A DNA stretch of 64,000 nt, from positions 1 through 64,000 of the forward strand of contig JAOPZA010000081.1 in assembly GCA_025964325.1 (NCBI GenBank), read 5' to 3'. Shown piece after piece: positions 43,685 through 52,214 of the stretch. The notes below the pieces were generated by a model, which saw only the letters and a program-made list of their open reading frames with translations, did not search any database and was not told where the DNA came from. Position 1 is the stretch's first letter, and each line of letters begins with the position of its first letter. A program made the translations under genes and the position numbers. Source of the stretch: Conexibacter sp. (GTDB lineage: Bacteria > Actinomycetota > Thermoleophilia > Solirubrobacterales > Solirubrobacteraceae).

Positions 43685-44719
43685 ATGACCACGTATCAAG
43701 TAACGCTCGAGCCGCTGAACGAGTCGTTCGAGTGCGGTGAGGAGGAGACCGTGCTCGAGGCGGCGTTGCGTCATGGCTACAACCTCGTGCACGGCTGTCG
43801 CGAGGGCCGCTGCACGGCCTGCAAGAGCTTCCTCGCCGAGGGCTACGTCGACCTCAAGCCGTACTCCACGTTCGCGCTCTCGACATCGGAGGAGGAGGAG
43901 GGGTTCACGCTGCTCTGCCGTGCGGTGCCGGAATCCGACATCGTCGTCGAGCTGCTCGACTACGACCCCGAGGACTACCGGCTGGAGAACCCCGTCATCG
44001 AGGCGGCCGGGCGCGTCGCGGCGATCGAGCCGCTGACGCACGACATCACCCTCCTCACGCTCGAGACCGACGGCGACCACTTCCTGTTCCAGGCCGGTCA
44101 GTACGTCGACCTCGCGGTTCCCGGGGGCGAGGAGACGCGCTCGTACTCGATGGCGAACCTGCCCGGCAGCGGCACGCTGGAGTTCATCGTCAAGCGCTAT
44201 CCGGGCGGCGTGTTCTCCGGGCTGCTCGACGGGAAGCTCGCGGTCGGGGACCCGCTCTCCTTCGCCGGGCCGTACGGCAACTGCGTCCTGAAGCATCAGC
44301 CGTCGGAGTCCGGCTGCCTGCTGATCGCGGGTGGCTCGGGAATGGCGCCGATGCTCTCGCTCCTGCGAGCGATCGTCGAGACCGGGGCGCCGACGCGTCC
44401 CGTGACGTTCTTCTACGGCGGACGCGCACTCCGCGACCTGTTCTACCTCGAGCAGATCGAGGAGCTGGGCTCCCGGCTCGAGCGCTTCGAGTTCGTCCCC
44501 GTGCTGTCGCAGCCCGGCGACGCCGACGTGTGGGGCGGGGAGCGGGGGTTCATCCACGAGGCGGTCGACCGGAATCTGCGGCGCCCATCGGCCCCATCCG
44601 CGGCCGAGCAGCGGATCTACATGGCAGGACCGCAGGTGATGATCGACGCGACCGTGGAGCTGCTGACGCAGGTCCACGACGTCGACGCCGACCGCATCGC
44701 CTACGACACGTTCGGATAG
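43685..44719 (+). CDS. Monooxygenase NADH reductase component (PrmB-like)
   Basis: A 344-aa flavo-iron-sulfur reductase that passes electrons from NADH to the di-iron hydroxylase. The N-terminal plant-type [2Fe-2S] domain has CREGRCTACKSF plus a later Cys (TLLCRAV). The FAD domain shows RSYSMANLPG and the NAD domain GGSGMAPMLSLLR. The length is usual for MmoC/PrmB proteins. It lies 17 bp after the alpha gene and 48 bp before the beta gene, in one operon. Confidence 0.94.
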   Translation: MTTYQVTLEPLNESFECGEEETVLEAALRHGYNLVHGCREGRCTACKSFLAEGYVDLKPYSTFALSTSEEEEGFTLLCRAVPESDIVVELLDYDPEDYRLENPVIEAAGRVAAIEPLTHDITLLTLETDGDHFLFQAGQYVDLAVPGGEETRSYSMANLPGSGTLEFIVKRYPGGVFSGLLDGKLAVGDPLSFAGPYGNCVLKHQPSESGCLLIAGGSGMAPMLSLLRAIVETGAPTRPVTFFYGGRALRDLFYLEQIEELGSRLERFEFVPVLSQPGDADVWGGERGFIHEAVDRNLRRPSAPSAAEQRIYMAGPQVMIDATVELLTQVHDVDADRIAYDTFG

Positions 44720-44767
44720 CCGCAGCAACGTCGATGTTCGCGATCAATCTGGTGAGAGAGGTGAAGG

Positions 44768-45862
44768 GTGAGTGAGTCAACCAAGAAGGCGGATGCCCGG
44801 ACCGGTGCCGACCGGCCCGACGGGATCGAGCTGACGCGCGAGCAGCGGGACCAGGAGCGGAGCTTCCAATGGTTCAAGCCCGAGCGCAAGAAGGCCTCGA
44901 TGTACGAGGACGTGACGCTCGACACCACGCACAGCCTCGAGCGACACTTCCGCTGGGGCTACCAGATCCACTTCGCCGACGGGCGCCCGACCTACTGGGA
45001 CGCCTCGGCCGTGAAGTCGAACACGTGGTGGGACTTCCGTGACCCCGGCGCGCTGTGGGAGCGGAACTTCTACCAGACCGCCACGAACTACTACCGAGAG
45101 TGCAGAAGCGCGGTCGGCGTCGCTCACTCGAACGCGCTGTTCAAGCAGTTCTCCCCCGAGTGGGTCGAGTTCCTGCGTGACCACATCCACGCGGTGGCCC
45201 AGGCGGAGTACGGGCTCGTCATGCCGATGGCCAACGCCGTCCGCCCGTCCCGCGGCGACTGCCAGCTCAACTGCATCTCGTTTCAGGGCTGCTACAAGCT
45301 GCGTCACGCCGAGGCGCTCGCGCTGTACGGCATGGAGCTCGACACCGCGCTGGGCGACTTCCCTGCCGAGCGGGGCACGCGAAGCTTCATGGAGCATCCG
45401 GCGTGGCAGCCGGCGCGCGACTTCCTCGAACGGCTGGACCTCGTGCACGACTGGGTCGAGGTCGTCGTCGCGGCGAACCTCGTGTTCGAGCCGCTCGTCG
45501 GCGTCCTGCTGCGGCGGGAGCTGCTGATGAACGCGGCAAGCGAGCAGGGCGATGTCGTCTCGCCGGTCTTCGGCCGCACGGGCCAAGCCGAGTGGGACTG
45601 GGGTCGCGCATGGACGGCGGCCTTCGTCGCCGACCTCGTCGAGGACCCGGACTTCGGCCCGCAGAATCGGGACGTGATCGACGGGTGGCTGAGGACCTGG
45701 ACCCCGGCTGCGGAAGCGGCCGTGACCGCGCTCGGGGAGCTGTTCGAACAGCTTCCCGGAGCCGACGTCGCGGCCGGCCTCGCGCGGGTGAGGGAAGGCT
45801 TCGCCGAGCTCGTCGAGCAATCCGGCCTCAAGGCGTCCGAGCTCGAGGGGGCGGCGCGATGA
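44768..45862 (+). CDS. Soluble di-iron monooxygenase hydroxylase beta subunit (PrmC-like)
   Basis: A 364-aa ferritin-like helical subunit that packs against the alpha subunit and lacks the di-iron site. Conserved-type segments are RSFQWFKPERKKASMYEDVT near the N-terminus and VFEPLVGVLLRRELLM in the core. The GTG start has AGAGGTGAAGG just upstream. The stop overlaps the coupling protein by ATGA. It is assigned from position and from similarity in layout to MmoB/TmoE-type beta chains. Confidence 0.9.
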   Translation: MSESTKKADARTGADRPDGIELTREQRDQERSFQWFKPERKKASMYEDVTLDTTHSLERHFRWGYQIHFADGRPTYWDASAVKSNTWWDFRDPGALWERNFYQTATNYYRECRSAVGVAHSNALFKQFSPEWVEFLRDHIHAVAQAEYGLVMPMANAVRPSRGDCQLNCISFQGCYKLRHAEALALYGMELDTALGDFPAERGTRSFMEHPAWQPARDFLERLDLVHDWVEVVVAANLVFEPLVGVLLRRELLMNAASEQGDVVSPVFGRTGQAEWDWGRAWTAAFVADLVEDPDFGPQNRDVIDGWLRTWTPAAEAAVTALGELFEQLPGADVAAGLARVREGFAELVEQSGLKASELEGAAR

Positions 45863-46191
45863 CGCCCGCTACCCAGACCGGCGACGATCACTTCTCCACG
45901 CCCAACGAGTACGTCGGCATCTTCCTGCAGCGCAGCGACGAGGGCGAAGCGGTCGCCCGCGTGCTGGGCGACGAGGGTGTCGAGGTCATCTTCGGCATCA
46001 CGTACATCGAGTGCCGGGCCAAGAACCGTCTGCACATCAACTTCGACGAGATCAGCGAGGAGCTCGGGATCGAGATCGACGGATACTGGCTGCAGACGCA
46101 GATGAGCGCGCACTACGGGCGCTTCATCCTCAACGACGAGGAGGTCCTCCTCGTCGACGACCCGAACGAGATGGTCGACGAGGTCGGCTGA
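45859..46191 (+). CDS. Monooxygenase coupling/effector protein (MmoB/PrmD-like)
   Basis: A 110-aa cofactor-free regulatory protein of the MmoB/DmpM family. It binds the hydroxylase and gates substrate and O2 access. The core VGIFLQRSDEGEAVARVLGD and the acidic IDGYWLQTQMSAHYGRF are consistent with the family. ATG overlaps the beta subunit stop. With this gene the four-component monooxygenase is complete. Confidence 0.92.
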   Translation: MTPATQTGDDHFSTPNEYVGIFLQRSDEGEAVARVLGDEGVEVIFGITYIECRAKNRLHINFDEISEELGIEIDGYWLQTQMSAHYGRFILNDEEVLLVDDPNEMVDEVG

Positions 46192-46324
46192 GCCGCCGCC
46201 CGTCGTCGGCCTGACGGCAGATCCGCGACGTCGCCGGCTGCGGCCGGCTCCGTCGCCGTCGGTTGCGCGCCGAGCCGCCCGCATGCGGCCGCGCGCGCCC
46301 CTGTTCAAGTGAAGGAGCGAGCGA

Positions 46325-47185
46325 GTGAGTCTTCGCGTCTACCAGTCGTTGTGGGCGATGGGCGGATTGCCGTACGGAAGCGAGGCCGAGTGGTCACTGC
46401 CCGAGCAGATCGAGCGGATCGACGACGCCGGCTTCAGCGGCGTCGACATCGCCTGGACGCCGATCCTTCCGTCGCGCGAGGCGATCGCGCACGCGCAGGC
46501 GGCCGGCGTCCCGTGGGGGGCGACGTGCTTTCCGAAGGGCCCCGGGGACCGCTTCGAGGAGCTGATCGAGACGTTCCGGTCGATGGATCCGGGTCCGCGC
46601 TACATCAACCTCCAGCCCGACCTCAAGGTGTTCACGGTCGAGGAGGGCGCGACCGAGCTGCGCCGCTGCCTGGAGATCGCGGCGGCAGCGGCGGTGCCGG
46701 TCGTCGTCGAGACGCACCGCGACCGGATGACCACCGATCTGCGCTTCACGCTCCAGCTGATGGACGCGGTGCCGGAGATGCGCATCAACGGCGACCTGTC
46801 GCACTTCGTGGTCGGTCAGGAGTTCCCGTGGCCGGTGCCCGAGGACGATCACACGTTGATCCGCCGCGTGCTCGAGCGCGCGGACATGTTCCACGGACGC
46901 GTCGCCACGCGCGAGCAGGTGCAGATCGCCGTCGGCTGGGACGTCCACAGGGACTGGCTCGACCTCTTCCTCGGCTGGTGGGAGCACGGCTTTCGCCGCT
47001 GGCGGGAGCGCTCCGGCCCGGCCGACGACCTCTTCTTCGTCACGGAGCTGGGGCCGCCGTGGTACGCGATCACCGGACCCGACGGCACGGAGCTCTCCGA
47101 CCGCTGGGAGGAGTCGCTGCTGCTCAAGCGCGAGGTCGAGAGCATCTGGGCGCGTCTGGATCGCGAAGCGCAGGTGAGCGCGTGA
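46325..47185 (+). CDS. Sugar phosphate isomerase/epimerase-like TIM-barrel protein
   Basis: A 286-aa protein of the xylose-isomerase-like (AP_endonuc_2) superfamily, which includes IolE, ketose epimerases and C-glycoside-cleaving proteins. A metal site can be traced as VVETHRDR (Glu), INGDLSHF (Asp/His), MFHGRVA (His) and VTELGPPW (Glu). It is too short for a classical L-rhamnose isomerase but could isomerise, epimerise or dehydrate a sugar intermediate. The GTG start has AAGGAG 8 nt upstream. It lies 133 bp after the monooxygenase and ends in a GTGA overlap with the dehydrogenase gene. Confidence 0.82.
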   Translation: MSLRVYQSLWAMGGLPYGSEAEWSLPEQIERIDDAGFSGVDIAWTPILPSREAIAHAQAAGVPWGATCFPKGPGDRFEELIETFRSMDPGPRYINLQPDLKVFTVEEGATELRRCLEIAAAAAVPVVVETHRDRMTTDLRFTLQLMDAVPEMRINGDLSHFVVGQEFPWPVPEDDHTLIRRVLERADMFHGRVATREQVQIAVGWDVHRDWLDLFLGWWEHGFRRWRERSGPADDLFFVTELGPPWYAITGPDGTELSDRWEESLLLKREVESIWARLDREAQVSA

Positions 47186-48288
47186 GGATGCGTGCGGCCG
47201 TGCTCGAGGAGTTCGGGGCGCCGCTCGTCGTGCAGGAGGTCGAGCTCGCCGAGCCGCGCGCGGGGGAGGTCCTCGTGCGCGTGGTCGCCTGCGGCGTCTG
47301 CCACACCGATCTCTACACCGCGTCGGGCGCCGATCCGACCGGCTATGCGCCGGCGGTCCTCGGGCACGAGGGCGCCGGCGTCGTCGAGCGGGTCGGGGAG
47401 GGCGTCAGCTCGGTGGCGGTCGGCGACCACGTCGTCACGCTGTTCTCGCCGCAGTGCCGCGAGTGCATCCACTGCCTCGACCCGCGCACGAACCTCTGCC
47501 TGGCGATCCGCGAGCAGCAGAACGTCGGACACCTGCCCGACGGGACGACGCGGCTCTCCCGCGGCGGCGAGCCGCTCCGTCACTTCATGGGCACCTCCAC
47601 CTTCGCCGAGTACACGGTGATGCCGGAGATCGCCCTCGCGAGGATCAATCCGGATGCGCCGCTCGCGCACGCGTGCCTGTTCGCATGCGGGCTCTCGACC
47701 GGGCTCGGGGCCGCGATCAACACCGCCGAGGTGCAGGCGGGCACGACCTGCGTGATCTTCGGCGCGGGGATCGTGGGCCTCGGCGCGGTGGCCGGGTGCC
47801 GGCTGCAGGGCGCGGAGCGGATCGTGTGCGTCGACCTCTCGGATCAGCGGCTCGCGCTCGCCGCCGGACAGGGCGCGACCGACCTCGTCCGCGGCGGCGG
47901 CGATGCCGTCGCCGCGATCCTGGAGATGACCGGCGGCCTCGGCGCCGACTACACCTTCGAGGCGACCGGCCGCGTCGAGGTGATGGGCCAAGCCGTCGAG
48001 GCCGCTCGGATGGGGTGGGGCATGGCGACGATGTGCGGCGTGGCCGGCAAGGGCCGGACGCTCGACATCGTCCCTCGGCTCCTCATCACCGGTCGCCGCG
48101 TCACCGGCTCGTCCTTCGGCGGGATCAAGGGCCGCGACCAGGTCCCCGCGCTCCTCGAGCGCTCACTCGCCGGCGAGATCGACGTGGAGCCGCTCGTCTC
48201 GCACCGGCTCAGCCTCGAGGAGGTCAACCGCGGCTTCGACCTGATGCACGCGCAGGACGGCATCCGCAGCGTCATCGACCTGTCATGA
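47182..48288 (+). CDS. Class III (formaldehyde-type) zinc alcohol dehydrogenase
   Basis: A 368-aa MDR-family enzyme closest in pattern to class III ADH/S-(hydroxymethyl)glutathione dehydrogenase (FrmA). Catalytic zinc residues are in CGVCHTDLYT and GHEGAG, the structural zinc loop is QCRECIHCLDPRTNLC, then PDGTTRLS and HFMGTSTFAEYTV are class III hallmarks, and NAD binds at GAGIVGLGAVAG. In an actinobacterium the thiol partner would be mycothiol, but other alcohols are possible. GTG 47182 overlaps the upstream stop; ATG 47188 is the alternative. It suggests that the monooxygenase releases formaldehyde or an alcohol. Confidence 0.87.
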   Translation: MRMRAAVLEEFGAPLVVQEVELAEPRAGEVLVRVVACGVCHTDLYTASGADPTGYAPAVLGHEGAGVVERVGEGVSSVAVGDHVVTLFSPQCRECIHCLDPRTNLCLAIREQQNVGHLPDGTTRLSRGGEPLRHFMGTSTFAEYTVMPEIALARINPDAPLAHACLFACGLSTGLGAAINTAEVQAGTTCVIFGAGIVGLGAVAGCRLQGAERIVCVDLSDQRLALAAGQGATDLVRGGGDAVAAILEMTGGLGADYTFEATGRVEVMGQAVEAARMGWGMATMCGVAGKGRTLDIVPRLLITGRRVTGSSFGGIKGRDQVPALLERSLAGEIDVEPLVSHRLSLEEVNRGFDLMHAQDGIRSVIDLS

Positions 48289-48323
48289 GCGTCGGCGCGA
48301 TCGGTCTCCGGCGCAGATCGTCC

Positions 48324-48353
48324 TTGACAACGGTTCGCTCGAGATGGTCTGAT
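48324..48353 (+). promoter_or_regulatory. Promoter P3 of the SDR-GMC-ETF operon
   Basis: TTGACA (48324-48329), 18-bp spacer and TCTGAT (48348-48353), matching P1, P2 and P4. The leader is about 130 nt. Confidence 0.6.
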
Positions 48354-48405
48354 TGGACATGAGCGAAATAACGCTGTCGAGACGATATTCAAACGCTAGA
48401 GTGCA

Positions 48406-48415
48406 AAATCGAACA
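48406..48415 (+). promoter_or_regulatory. Candidate operator AAATCGAACA (P3)
   Basis: An exact copy of the 10-mer found at P1, in the same orientation and 53 bp downstream of the P3 -10 box. Confidence 0.5.
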
Positions 48416-48491
48416 CAGCCGTGGCCGACGCCGTCGCGGGCACCACGCGCCGCCCGCTTCCACCTGAACGCAACCGGTAGGGGAACTGAAG

Positions 48492-49265
48492 ATGAATCCA
48501 CGTAGCGCATTCGACTTCGCCGGCAAGACGGCGCTCGTCACAGGAGCGACGGGCGGCATGGGCATCGGCATCGCACGCTCCCTCGCGGCGTGCGGGGCCG
48601 ACCTCGTGCTGCAGAGCACGACCGCGACGAAGGGCGACGCGCTCGCCGAGGAGCTCGGCGGCAACGGAACGCGCGCGATCGCGGTCGAGGCCGACCTCGC
48701 CGACCTGGCCGCGGGCGAGCGGGTGGTCGAGGCCGCCCTCGGCGCGTTCGGCCAGATCGACTTCCTCGTCAACAACGCCGGCATCCTCAACCTCTATCCG
48801 TCCACCGCGATGCGGGTCGAGGACTGGGACCGGACGCTCGACGTCAACCTGCGCGGCACCGTCTTCCTCACCCTGCGCGTCGTCAGAGACATGGTGGAGC
48901 GACGCAGCGGCTCGATCGTCAACGTCGGCTCGTCGCTGTCGGCCAGCGGCGGGGCCGGTCCCGAGGGGGTCGACTACAACGTCAGCAAGGCCGGGCTCCA
49001 GTGCTTCACGAGAACGCTGGCGCGCGAGCTCGCGCCCCAGGGGGTGCGCGTGAACTCGATCTCTCCGGGGATCATCGACACGCCGATGGTCCGGCGTCCA
49101 TTCGACGACGCCGAGGTCGACTCGTTCCTCGACGCGATCCCGCTCGGCCGCCTCGGGACCCCTGACGACATCGCGGCCGCCGTCTGCTTTGCGCTGTCCG
49201 ACGCGGCGAGCTACATCACCGGCCAGGCGCTGCACGTCAACGGCGGCGCGCGGATGGTCGACTGA
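48492..49265 (+). CDS. Short-chain dehydrogenase/reductase
   Basis: A 257-aa classical SDR that oxidises or reduces a hydroxyl or keto group with NAD(P). Motifs are TGATGGMGIGIA (cofactor loop), NNAG, the catalytic Ser in NVGSSLSAS and YNVSK, and NSISPGIIDTPM. The Asp/Asn-free segment after beta-2 (LQSTTATK) favours NADP, but weakly. It has a Shine-Dalgarno (GGGGAACTGAAG) before ATG and lies first in the P3 operon, 15 bp before the GMC gene. It is likely a sugar or polyol dehydrogenase. Confidence 0.92.
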   Translation: MNPRSAFDFAGKTALVTGATGGMGIGIARSLAACGADLVLQSTTATKGDALAEELGGNGTRAIAVEADLADLAAGERVVEAALGAFGQIDFLVNNAGILNLYPSTAMRVEDWDRTLDVNLRGTVFLTLRVVRDMVERRSGSIVNVGSSLSASGGAGPEGVDYNVSKAGLQCFTRTLARELAPQGVRVNSISPGIIDTPMVRRPFDDAEVDSFLDAIPLGRLGTPDDIAAAVCFALSDAASYITGQALHVNGGARMVD

Positions 49266-49280
49266 GCGAGAGGAATGACG

Positions 49281-50906
49281 ATGAGCGACAGAGACAAGAA
49301 GGCCGATGTGCTGATCGTCGGCGGCGGCACCTCCGGCGGCATCATCGCCAAGCAGCTCGCCGAGGACGGCTTCGACGTCGTCTGCCTCGAGCGAGGCGGC
49401 TGGGTGAACGCCTCCGAGCTGCCCGGCGACAAGCCCGAGTTCGAGCTCCTCGGCGGCCAAGCGTGGCACCCGAACCCGAACGTGCGCGGGAGCGCGGCCG
49501 ACTATCCGATCGAGGACTCCGACTCGGACGTCGACGTCTGGATGTACAACGGCGTCGGCGGCAGCAGCGTGCTGTACGCGGCCTGCTGGAGCCGCTTCCT
49601 GCCCTCCGACTTCCGCGTCCGCACGCTCGACGGCGTGGCCGACGACTGGCCGATCAGTTACGAGGAGCTGCTGCCCTACTACGAGGAGACCGACGTCGAG
49701 ATGGCGGTCTCGGGGCGCGGCGGGGACCCCGCGTACCCGCCCGGCGCGCCGCCTCCGCTGCCCGCGCATCCGATCAACAAGACCGGGCGCAAGGCCGCCG
49801 AGGGGATGAACAAGCTCGGCTGGCACTGGTGGCCGGGACCGGTCTCGATCCCGTCGCAGGACTACGGTCCCCTGAAGCAGTGCGCGCGCCTCGGGATCTG
49901 CCGCATGGGCTGCCCGGAGGGGGCGAAGGCGTCCACGGACCTGACGCACTGGCCGCTCGCGCTCAAGCACGGAGCGCGCCTGATCACGAACGCGCGCGTC
50001 GCGGAGATCACGGTCGACGAGCACGGCCGCGCATCCGGGGCGGTCTACATCGACCGCGACGGCACCGAGCGCTTCCAGGGCGCGTCGATCGTCGTGCTGG
50101 CGGCCAACGGCGTCGGCACGGCGCGGCTGCTGCTGATGTCGAGCTCGGCCCGCTTCCCCGACGGTCTCGCCAACTCGTCGGGGCTCGTCGGCACGCGGCT
50201 GATGCTGCATCCCTACGCGACGGTGACCGGCATCTACGACGACGAGCTGGAGGACTGGCTCGGGCCGGCCGGCCAGCAGATCCAGTCGATGCAGTTCTAC
50301 GAGACCGACACCTCGCGCGACTTCGTGCGCGGCTGCAAGTGGCTGGTGCTGCCGACCGGCGGTCCGCTCGGCACGCTCGCGCGCTACGCGTCGGGCGAGC
50401 GCGAGGACCGGGAGATCTGGGGCGCGGAGTTCCACCGCAAGCTGCGCGAGGGGATCGGGCACACGCTCGAGTGGTCGATCATCCCCGAGGACCTGCCGGA
50501 CGAGGCCAACACGGTGACGTTGGATCCGACGCTGAAGGACTCCGACGGGTTGCCGGCGCCGAAGATCACCTATGCGACCTCCGAGAACACGCGCCGCATG
50601 CTGGAGTTCAACACGGCCCGCGCGGTCGAGGCGCACCAGGCCTCCGGCGCGCGACAGACATGGGTCTCCGGTCGGCGCTGGGCGGCCGGCCACCTGCTCG
50701 GGACCGCGCGCATGGGCGACGATCCGACGACCTCGGTCGTCGACGGCTACGGACGCGCCCACGACGTCGAGAACCTCTTCATCGTCGACGGCAGCACGTT
50801 CGTCACGTCCTCCGGCGTCAACCCGACCTCGACGATCTGCGCGCTGGCGCGGCGGACCGGCAAGCACATCACCGCCGGCGCGCGCTCCCAGGCCGTGGCG
50901 GCATGA
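49281..50906 (+). CDS. GMC-family FAD oxidoreductase (sugar dehydrogenase-like)
   Basis: A 541-aa flavoprotein of the glucose-methanol-choline family. The FAD loop is LIVGGGTSGGIIA, the catalytic His lies in GHLLGTARMGDD, and GVNPTSTICALARR closes the FAD site. A CARLGICRMGCPEGAK cysteine cluster is typical of gluconate 2-dehydrogenase/glucoside 3-dehydrogenase large subunits. There is no Tat or Sec signal, so it should be cytosolic. ATG 49281 has GAGAGGA 6 nt upstream; an in-frame ATG at 49275 has no space for an SD. It is coupled by overlaps to a microprotein, the small subunit and ETF genes, so ETF is its probable electron acceptor. Confidence 0.91.
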   Translation: MSDRDKKADVLIVGGGTSGGIIAKQLAEDGFDVVCLERGGWVNASELPGDKPEFELLGGQAWHPNPNVRGSAADYPIEDSDSDVDVWMYNGVGGSSVLYAACWSRFLPSDFRVRTLDGVADDWPISYEELLPYYEETDVEMAVSGRGGDPAYPPGAPPPLPAHPINKTGRKAAEGMNKLGWHWWPGPVSIPSQDYGPLKQCARLGICRMGCPEGAKASTDLTHWPLALKHGARLITNARVAEITVDEHGRASGAVYIDRDGTERFQGASIVVLAANGVGTARLLLMSSSARFPDGLANSSGLVGTRLMLHPYATVTGIYDDELEDWLGPAGQQIQSMQFYETDTSRDFVRGCKWLVLPTGGPLGTLARYASGEREDREIWGAEFHRKLREGIGHTLEWSIIPEDLPDEANTVTLDPTLKDSDGLPAPKITYATSENTRRMLEFNTARAVEAHQASGARQTWVSGRRWAAGHLLGTARMGDDPTTSVVDGYGRAHDVENLFIVDGSTFVTSSGVNPTSTICALARRTGKHITAGARSQAVAA

Positions 50907-50992
50907 CTCGCGCAGAGCGCTCGCACGCCGTGTGCGAACTCGCCCAGGGGCTCGCTCGCGCGGCCGAGATGAGCCAGCAGGTGGTGGCATGA
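50903..50992 (+). CDS. 29-aa microprotein between the GMC gene and its small subunit
   Basis: This short frame starts in an ATGA overlap with the GMC stop and ends in an ATGA overlap with the small-subunit start, so it fills the gap between them exactly. The peptide is predicted helical and amphipathic (AERSHAVCELAQGLARAAEM) with one Cys and one His. It is too short for the ORF track. It may be a structural subunit of the dehydrogenase, or only a translational bridge. It does not end in the IDGxCGVY of mycofactocin precursors. Confidence 0.5.
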   Translation: MTRAERSHAVCELAQGLARAAEMSQQVVA

Positions 50993-51459
50993 GCGCCGTT
51001 GCGGCCGTGCGACTGGAGGAAGCGGAGCGCGAGACGCTCCGCGCGCTCGCCGACGTGCTGATCCCCGGAGGTGAGGGGATGCCGTCCGCGAGCGACGTCG
51101 GCGTCGCGGGGAAGTGGATCGATCGGACGCTCGGCGCCCGGCCCGACCTGGCCGCTCCACTGCTCGCGATCGTGCGCTCGGCGGCCGAGGGGAAGGACCC
51201 GGCGGCCGAGGTCGAGCGCGCGCGCGGCGCGGATGCGGCTGCCTTCGAGCTGTTCGCGCTCGCAGTCTCGGGGGCGTACCTGCTGAGCCCGAAGGCGAAG
51301 AAGGCGCTGCGCTACCCGGGCCCGCGGCGCAACCGCGCGTATCCGGACGAGGCCGAGCACTACCTCGCCGACGACCTGATCGAGCCGGTCGTGCAGCGCG
51401 GCCCGATCTACCGCCCGACGCCCTCGTCCAACGAACTGCCTGGAGCACGACTGCCATGA
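50989..51459 (+). CDS. Gluconate 2-dehydrogenase subunit 3-like protein
   Basis: A 156-aa helical protein resembling the small subunit (subunit 3, LacC-like) of membrane GMC sugar dehydrogenases. The N-terminal ERETLRALADVLIPGG is the family hallmark (xxLxxLADxxIPG). Usual members carry a Tat signal; none is present here, which agrees with the lack of a signal on the GMC subunit and implies a cytosolic complex. Both ends are ATGA overlaps (microprotein upstream, etfB downstream). It should help fold or stabilise the GMC subunit. Confidence 0.8.
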   Translation: MSAVAAVRLEEAERETLRALADVLIPGGEGMPSASDVGVAGKWIDRTLGARPDLAAPLLAIVRSAAEGKDPAAEVERARGADAAAFELFALAVSGAYLLSPKAKKALRYPGPRRNRAYPDEAEHYLADDLIEPVVQRGPIYRPTPSSNELPGARLP

Positions 51460-52214
51460 AGATCGTCGTATGCGTGAAGCGCGTCGGCGTCCTCGTCGAC
51501 GACCCCGAGTTCGTCGACGACGACCGCGCCGTCGATACCGACTACCTCGACTACGAGCCCAACGAGTGGGATCTCTACGCGCTCGAAGCGGCATTGCGCC
51601 TGCGCGACGACGCCGGCGACGGCGAGGTCGTCGTGGTGACCGTCGGCGACGACGAGGCGGAGGAGGTGCTCGTCCGCTGCCTCGCGATGGGCGCGGACCG
51701 CGCGGTGCGGATCTGGACCGACGACCTCGCCGGCGCCGACGCGCTGGTCGTGGCGGCCGTCCTCGCCGACGTCGCGCGCCGCGAGCAGCCGGACCTCGTC
51801 CTCTGCGGCGCGCAGTCGGCCGATGCCGCGCAAGCGGCGACGGGCACCGGCCTCGCGGCGCTCCTCGCCTTCCCATGCGTCGCGATCGTCACCTCGATCG
51901 AGCTGGCGCCGCAGGAGCGCACGGCCGTCGTGCACCGCGAGCTCGAGGGCGGCCTGGTCGAGGTGTGCGAGGTCGACCTGCCGGCCGTCCTGACGATCCA
52001 GACCGGCATCGACGAGCCCCGGTACGTGACGCTGCGCGCGGTGCAGCAGGCCGAGGACGCGGAGATCGAGCTCGTCGAGCCCGACGAGCTGGCCGAGCCG
52101 GGCTTCCGCGTGCGGCGGCTGCTCGTGCCACGGAGCGAACGGGCGGAGATGATGGACGGCCCCTCGTCGGTCGCCGCCAAGATCGTCGAGCTCGTCCGCG
52201 GAGCGGCTGCCTGA
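51456..52214 (+). CDS. etfB: Electron transfer flavoprotein beta subunit
   Basis: A 252-aa EtfB that with EtfA forms an FAD/AMP- or bifurcation-free ETF dimer accepting electrons from flavin dehydrogenases. It begins KIVVCVKRVGVL, has a characteristic NEWDLYALEAALRL and LVLCGAQSAD nucleotide-binding segments, and ends in the usual helix (SVAAKIVELVRG). It is translated from an ATGA overlap with the small-subunit gene. Its placement inside a sugar dehydrogenase operon suggests a dedicated ETF rather than the fatty-acid-oxidation ETF. Confidence 0.93.
   Translation: MKIVVCVKRVGVLVDDPEFVDDDRAVDTDYLDYEPNEWDLYALEAALRLRDDAGDGEVVVVTVGDDEAEEVLVRCLAMGADRAVRIWTDDLAGADALVVAAVLADVARREQPDLVLCGAQSADAAQAATGTGLAALLAFPCVAIVTSIELAPQERTAVVHRELEGGLVEVCEVDLPAVLTIQTGIDEPRYVTLRAVQQAEDAEIELVEPDELAEPGFRVRRLLVPRSERAEMMDGPSSVAAKIVELVRGAAA

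Noticed and set aside
46325-47185. L-rhamnose isomerase
   Set aside because: At 286 aa the TIM-barrel protein is far shorter than RhaA/RhaI enzymes and I could not place their specific motifs.
50903-50992. Mycofactocin precursor peptide next to SDR and GMC genes
   Set aside because: The peptide does not end in IDGxCGVY and there are no radical SAM (MftC) or other mft genes in the window.
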